A stretch of DNA of 9,707 nt from Thermoplasmata archaeon (lineage in GTDB: Archaea; Thermoplasmatota; Thermoplasmata; Thermoplasmatales; Thermoplasmataceae): contig JAKAAK010000108.1 of the NCBI GenBank assembly GCA_021797025.1, positions 1 to 9,707 on the forward strand, given 5' to 3'. How positions within the stretch are numbered: the stretch's first letter is position 1; each line of letters opens with the position of its first letter. Below are positions 7,758-9,707 of this stretch, one piece after another. The notes beneath the pieces were generated by a model, which saw nothing but the letters and a program-made list of their open reading frames with translations, searched no databases and was not told where the DNA came from. Made by a program: the position numbers and the translations under genes.

Positions 7758-7758
7758 C
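7640..7758 (+). ncRNA. Probable omega (guide) RNA scaffold at the 3' end of tnpB
   Basis: In characterised TnpB elements the guide RNA scaffold overlaps the 3' end of tnpB, runs to the right end of the element, and takes its guide from the flank. Here the element ends immediately after the tnpB stop, so any scaffold must lie within the coding sequence. Two small hairpins can be drawn: AAAAGC (7655-7660) with GCTTTT (7671-7676), and GAAGTT (7711-7716) with AACTTC (7736-7741). The 5' limit is a guess from family behaviour. The guide would begin at about 7759-7762 and read into the MFS gene. Confidence 0.35.
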
Positions 7759-8076
7759 ATGGTTAACAGAAATCGTAACCTAATATACATTATTGCCTAT
7801 CTTCTTCTGGGAATGCCACATGGCGTAACATATCCCCTATCCATAGTATCCATCAGCAGAACATTCGACATGTCCTACAGGAATATGGCAAACAGCTATT
7901 TCTTCTCCATAATGATGGCGATAGGGATAATAACACCAACTGCTGGCGGCCTGATTGAAAATGCCATAGGCTTTAGATATATGTTTATAGCACTGTTTCC
8001 GGTCATACTGTTCCTTCTATTTGCTTCCAACTCCAATATGAAAAAGATGAAATTTAAAGCAGCTGAGGTGGCGTGA
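7759..8076 (+). pseudogene. 3' part of the IS607-split MFS transporter gene
   Basis: These 105 codons encode the last three or so helices of an MFS carrier: LIYIIAYLLLGMPHG, SYFFSIMMAIGIITPTAGG and a final hydrophobic helix before a lysine-rich tail. The segment lacks an N-terminal half and begins exactly at the right end of the IS607 element. Its frame matches the -1 frame of the 5' part (4992-5881), so the two are halves of one gene. The ATG at 7759 is most likely an internal methionine codon of the original gene, not a start. It ends at 8076, one base from the stop of the convergent permease gene at 8078. Confidence 0.88.
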
Positions 8077-8077
8077 A

Positions 8078-9493
8078 TTATTTAGGCTCCAGTGCCTCCT
8101 CCTCAATGGACATCTTTGCTGCCCTCCTGACCCTCTCGGGATGAACCATGTATTCTATCAGTGTCATTATCCCTGCAATGGGAATCCACGCAATGCCTAT
8201 GTATACTGCTATATTCTCCGGGTATTTTTCCGGGGATATCAGTGTGCCTGCCATTATAATTACGAGAATCAATATTCCTATTACAGGAATAATAATATGC
8301 TCAATAACCCTGAGCTTACCGATGCGTTTCATCATGAATGGCAGGGATATGGATGCAACGATGTGCTCTGTATATGCAGCGTATGCGTTGATCAGTAGCA
8401 TGATAAGCCCACCCTGGACAGGCCCGAATAGCACACCGAAAACAACAGCGATGATGAAGGACATGATGAATATTGTCAGTGCGGCATTGGATGGCGTTTT
8501 GTATTTTTTGTGTATTTTTGCTATGCTTTCTGGAAGGAATAATATGCCATCCCTTGCAAAACTATAAAATATTCTTGAATCGGCATTGCTCACGGAAATA
8601 TTGTATCCCATGAAACTGTTTACTGTTACAAGAATTAAAAGTATATAGATGACAGGGTTGAGTTTGCTGAAGAGTATAACGCCGGGATCATTGCTACTTG
8701 CAAATGAAGCCATGGCAGAGGGCCCCCAGCCGATTGTAAATGCATATGAAACAATTATTAAAGTTATGCCTGAAAGTATGACCGTACCTATGAGGGCTTT
8801 TTTGATTGTTTTCTGTGGTGTTATTGCTTCCTCTCCCATGGCTGTTATGGACACAGTAGTGCCGAAGTAGAGTATCATGGAATAGATCATTGCGAAGAGA
8901 AGCTGCGAAATTCCTGAGACGTATTTTGTGCTGAATACCGCAAGGGTATTGAGTTTTCCAGCATTGATAATGATTAATGCTGAACCTATGAGCAGCACTG
9001 CAACCTCAATTACACCACCGGCTATCTGGTAATCTGTGGAAATTTTCATGCCCCTGTGTGTGAATATGAAGGATATCAGTGCGGCAAAGAATGCCACAGG
9101 AAGCCAGAAAATTATGCCCTTATATGTGGGATCAAGCAGTGTTATGAATGCGGCCAGCCCCAGGAATCCAAAGCTGCCGTATCCTATGAGGCCATAAAAT
9201 GCCATGTTCCATGCCTGGAATGTTCCGGCTATGCCGCCTAATCCCTTGCCGGCAAATGTATAGTATGAACCGGCTGAATTAACATGCTTGGAAAACTGGT
9301 ATCCAGTATTCATAATAAATAGATATGCGAATACACCGAGAACCAGTGCAAGCGGGGTTGCACCCAGTGCATATTCTACCACTCCAGTTAATAAATAAGC
9401 TGCATCTGCTGCAACTGAAAGTGTTCCCATGGCCTGCCATACGAGCCTGAATCCACCAAGGGAATTGCGCCTCAGCCTTCCTGTTTCTATCAT
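8078..9493 (-). CDS. APC-superfamily amino-acid permease (second paralogue)
   Basis: This 471-residue polytopic membrane protein is an APC carrier and a paralogue of the permease at 18-1451. Shared features are NTGYQFSKHVNSAGSYYTF (62-80) against NTPYQFSRKINGSGGFYTF, the cytoplasmic motif MGEEAITPQKTIKKAL (219-234), and YAFTIGWG soon after. About 12 hydrophobic segments are visible. Helix 1 at about 19-40 is QAMGTLSVAADAAYLLTGVV, in which the usual G-x-G turn is not conserved, as in its paralogue. Likely role: amino-acid uptake; substrate unknown. The ATG at 9493 is supported by a TATA-like box about 22 bases upstream. Its first 18 codons are repeated exactly, in inverted orientation, at the end of the window. 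The gene converges on the MFS remnant with one base between their stop codons. Confidence 0.93.
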   Translation of the reverse strand: MIETGRLRRNSLGGFRLVWQAMGTLSVAADAAYLLTGVVEYALGATPLALVLGVFAYLFIMNTGYQFSKHVNSAGSYYTFAGKGLGGIAGTFQAWNMAFYGLIGYGSFGFLGLAAFITLLDPTYKGIIFWLPVAFFAALISFIFTHRGMKISTDYQIAGGVIEVAVLLIGSALIIINAGKLNTLAVFSTKYVSGISQLLFAMIYSMILYFGTTVSITAMGEEAITPQKTIKKALIGTVILSGITLIIVSYAFTIGWGPSAMASFASSNDPGVILFSKLNPVIYILLILVTVNSFMGYNISVSNADSRIFYSFARDGILFLPESIAKIHKKYKTPSNAALTIFIMSFIIAVVFGVLFGPVQGGLIMLLINAYAAYTEHIVASISLPFMMKRIGKLRVIEHIIIPVIGILILVIIMAGTLISPEKYPENIAVYIGIAWIPIAGIMTLIEYMVHPERVRRAAKMSIEEEALEPK

Positions 9494-9497
9494 GGAA
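9439..9497 (-). repeat. Left arm of a 59-base perfect inverted repeat (permease start)
   Basis: This arm covers the first 18 codons of the permease gene at 8078-9493 plus four bases before its ATG. It is the exact reverse complement of 9649-9707. The match was checked base by base by eye and fails just outside the arm at 9498/9648. Confidence 0.9.
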
Positions 9498-9509
9498 AGC
9501 CAATATTTA

Positions 9510-9520
9510 TTTATATTTAA
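9510..9520 (-). promoter_or_regulatory. TATA-like box of second APC paralogue
   Basis: The minus strand reads TTAAATATAAA, centred about 22 bases before the ATG at 9493, in an all-AT neighbourhood and without a ribosome-binding site. It fits the leaderless pattern of the other permease genes here. It sits between this gene and the stop codon of the next gene upstream at 9538-9540. Confidence 0.5.
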
Positions 9521-9537
9521 AGTTTCATAACATTAAA

Positions 9538-9648
9538 TTAACTCTTTGTCCCTGTCTTTTTAATCAGTATGGTAAATATGAATCCCAGAATCACAAATAT
9601 AACTCCTATTAGGTATATGTAATTGTAGGCAGTCTTATCAGGAAAAGC
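9538..9648 (-). CDS. C-terminal fragment of a probable fourth permease (partial)
   Basis: Read on the minus strand, this gives about 37 residues ending at TAA 9538-9540: a short polar stretch (EAFPDKTAYNY), one hydrophobic helix (IYLIGVIFVILGFIFTILI) and a basic tail (KKTGTKS). The pattern matches the last helix and tail of the permease at 18-1451 (YPVDYAIITAIVFIIISAIA, then a KK-containing tail), so it is probably the end of another APC carrier in the same orientation. The frame stays open to the window edge, but 9649-9707 is an inverted copy of the neighbouring gene's start and is not plausible permease sequence in this frame. The gene is therefore either truncated there by a rearrangement or cut by an assembly join. 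A 38-residue small membrane protein starting at the minus-strand ATG 9654-9652 is a weaker alternative. Confidence 0.55.
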   Translation of the reverse strand, partial: AFPDKTAYNYIYLIGVIFVILGFIFTILIKKTGTKS

Positions 9649-9707
9649 TTCCATGATAGAAACAGGAAGGCTGAGGCGCAATTCCCTTGGTGGATTCAGG
9701 CTCGTAT
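9649..9707 (+). repeat. Right arm of the inverted repeat: second copy of a permease gene start, cut by the window end
   Basis: On the plus strand an ATG at 9653 opens MIETGRLRRNSLGGFRLV, identical in protein and in every DNA base to the start of the minus-strand permease at 9493. The copy runs to the last base of the window, so its full length is unknown. No convincing TATA box lies 20-30 bases before this ATG, unlike the original copy. The arms are separated by 151 bases. Confidence 0.88.

Larger units (their letters stand above)
5882..7758 (+). mobile_element. IS607-family insertion sequence (tnpA + tnpB)
   Basis: The element of about 1.88 kb carries an overlapping tnpA-tnpB pair inside an MFS gene. 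The ends are inferred, not seen as terminal repeats: the carrier frame runs into ATG at 5882-5884 on the left and leaves from ATG at 7759-7761 on the right. Joining the flanks at this shared ATG keeps the protein in frame (GVNDI then MVNRNRNLIYI). IS607 elements have no long terminal inverted repeats and make no target duplication; they exchange at a very short core, so a two- or three-base shared sequence is expected. The crossover could be anywhere in the ATG, shifting both ends by up to three bases. The right end follows the tnpB stop directly and reads GTTAAC-ATG-GTTAAC across the junction, so the last six element bases repeat in the flank. Coding sequence inside the element is visibly more A-rich than the permease genes around it. 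Confidence 0.85.

Noticed and set aside
5867..7762. GG dinucleotides at 5867-5868 and 7761-7762 as the IS607 exchange core
   Set aside because: Rejoining the flanks at these GG pairs puts the MFS gene out of frame and creates an immediate stop, whereas the shared ATG at 5882/7759 keeps the frame.
8148..8567. Plus-strand open frame of 139 codons inside the second APC paralogue
   Set aside because: It is antisense to the permease, lacks promoter or ribosome-binding signals, and has no recognisable motif.
1..9707. CRISPR array, toxin-antitoxin pair or defence island
   Set aside because: No regularly spaced direct repeats, no small paired genes and no nuclease or helicase genes other than tnpB were seen on either strand.

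Overview
The window looks like chromosomal DNA of an acidophilic, heterotrophic archaeon, most likely a member of the Thermoplasmatales (Ferroplasma, Acidiplasma or Cuniculiplasma-like). The reasons are indirect: most full-length genes have an AT-rich TATA-like box about 20-30 bases before the start codon and no Shine-Dalgarno sequence, which suggests leaderless transcripts; ATA and AGG codons are heavily used; and the density of amino-acid permeases suits a peptide scavenger. No rRNA, tRNA or informational gene is present to settle the taxonomy.

Layout. Positions 18-1451 (minus) encode an APC-superfamily permease. Positions 1546-1706 (plus) hold an orphan TOBE-like tail of an ABC-transporter ATPase. 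Positions 1795-3525 (minus) encode a larger APC permease resembling the YveA/aspartate-proton symporter group. Positions 3704-4918 (plus) encode an intact MFS transporter, followed at 4992 by a second MFS gene. That second gene is broken twice: by a one-base frame slip inside a T6 run (5747-5753), and by an IS607-family element (about 5882-7758) carrying tnpA (serine recombinase) and tnpB (RNA-guided nuclease family). The 3' end of the interrupted gene resumes at 7759-8076. Positions 8078-9493 (minus) encode a third APC permease, a paralogue of the first. Beyond its promoter lies the C-terminal tail of a probable fourth permease (minus, stop at 9538-9540). The last 59 bases of the window are an exact inverted copy of the start of the third permease gene.

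How the parts fit. This is a transporter-rich accessory region: three intact APC permeases, one intact and one broken MFS carrier, and two gene remnants. The most informative part is the IS607 insertion. Joining the flanks at a shared ATG and correcting one base restores a carrier of about 402 residues, nearly the length of its intact 404-residue neighbour. If the TnpB is active, its guide RNA would read out of the tnpB 3' end into the interrupted MFS gene, so the nuclease would be directed at the uninterrupted allele. The TnpB is itself a variant: it has no zinc-finger cysteines and no glutamate at the usual RuvC-II position. I found no CRISPR array, toxin-antitoxin pair or clear novel defence system.
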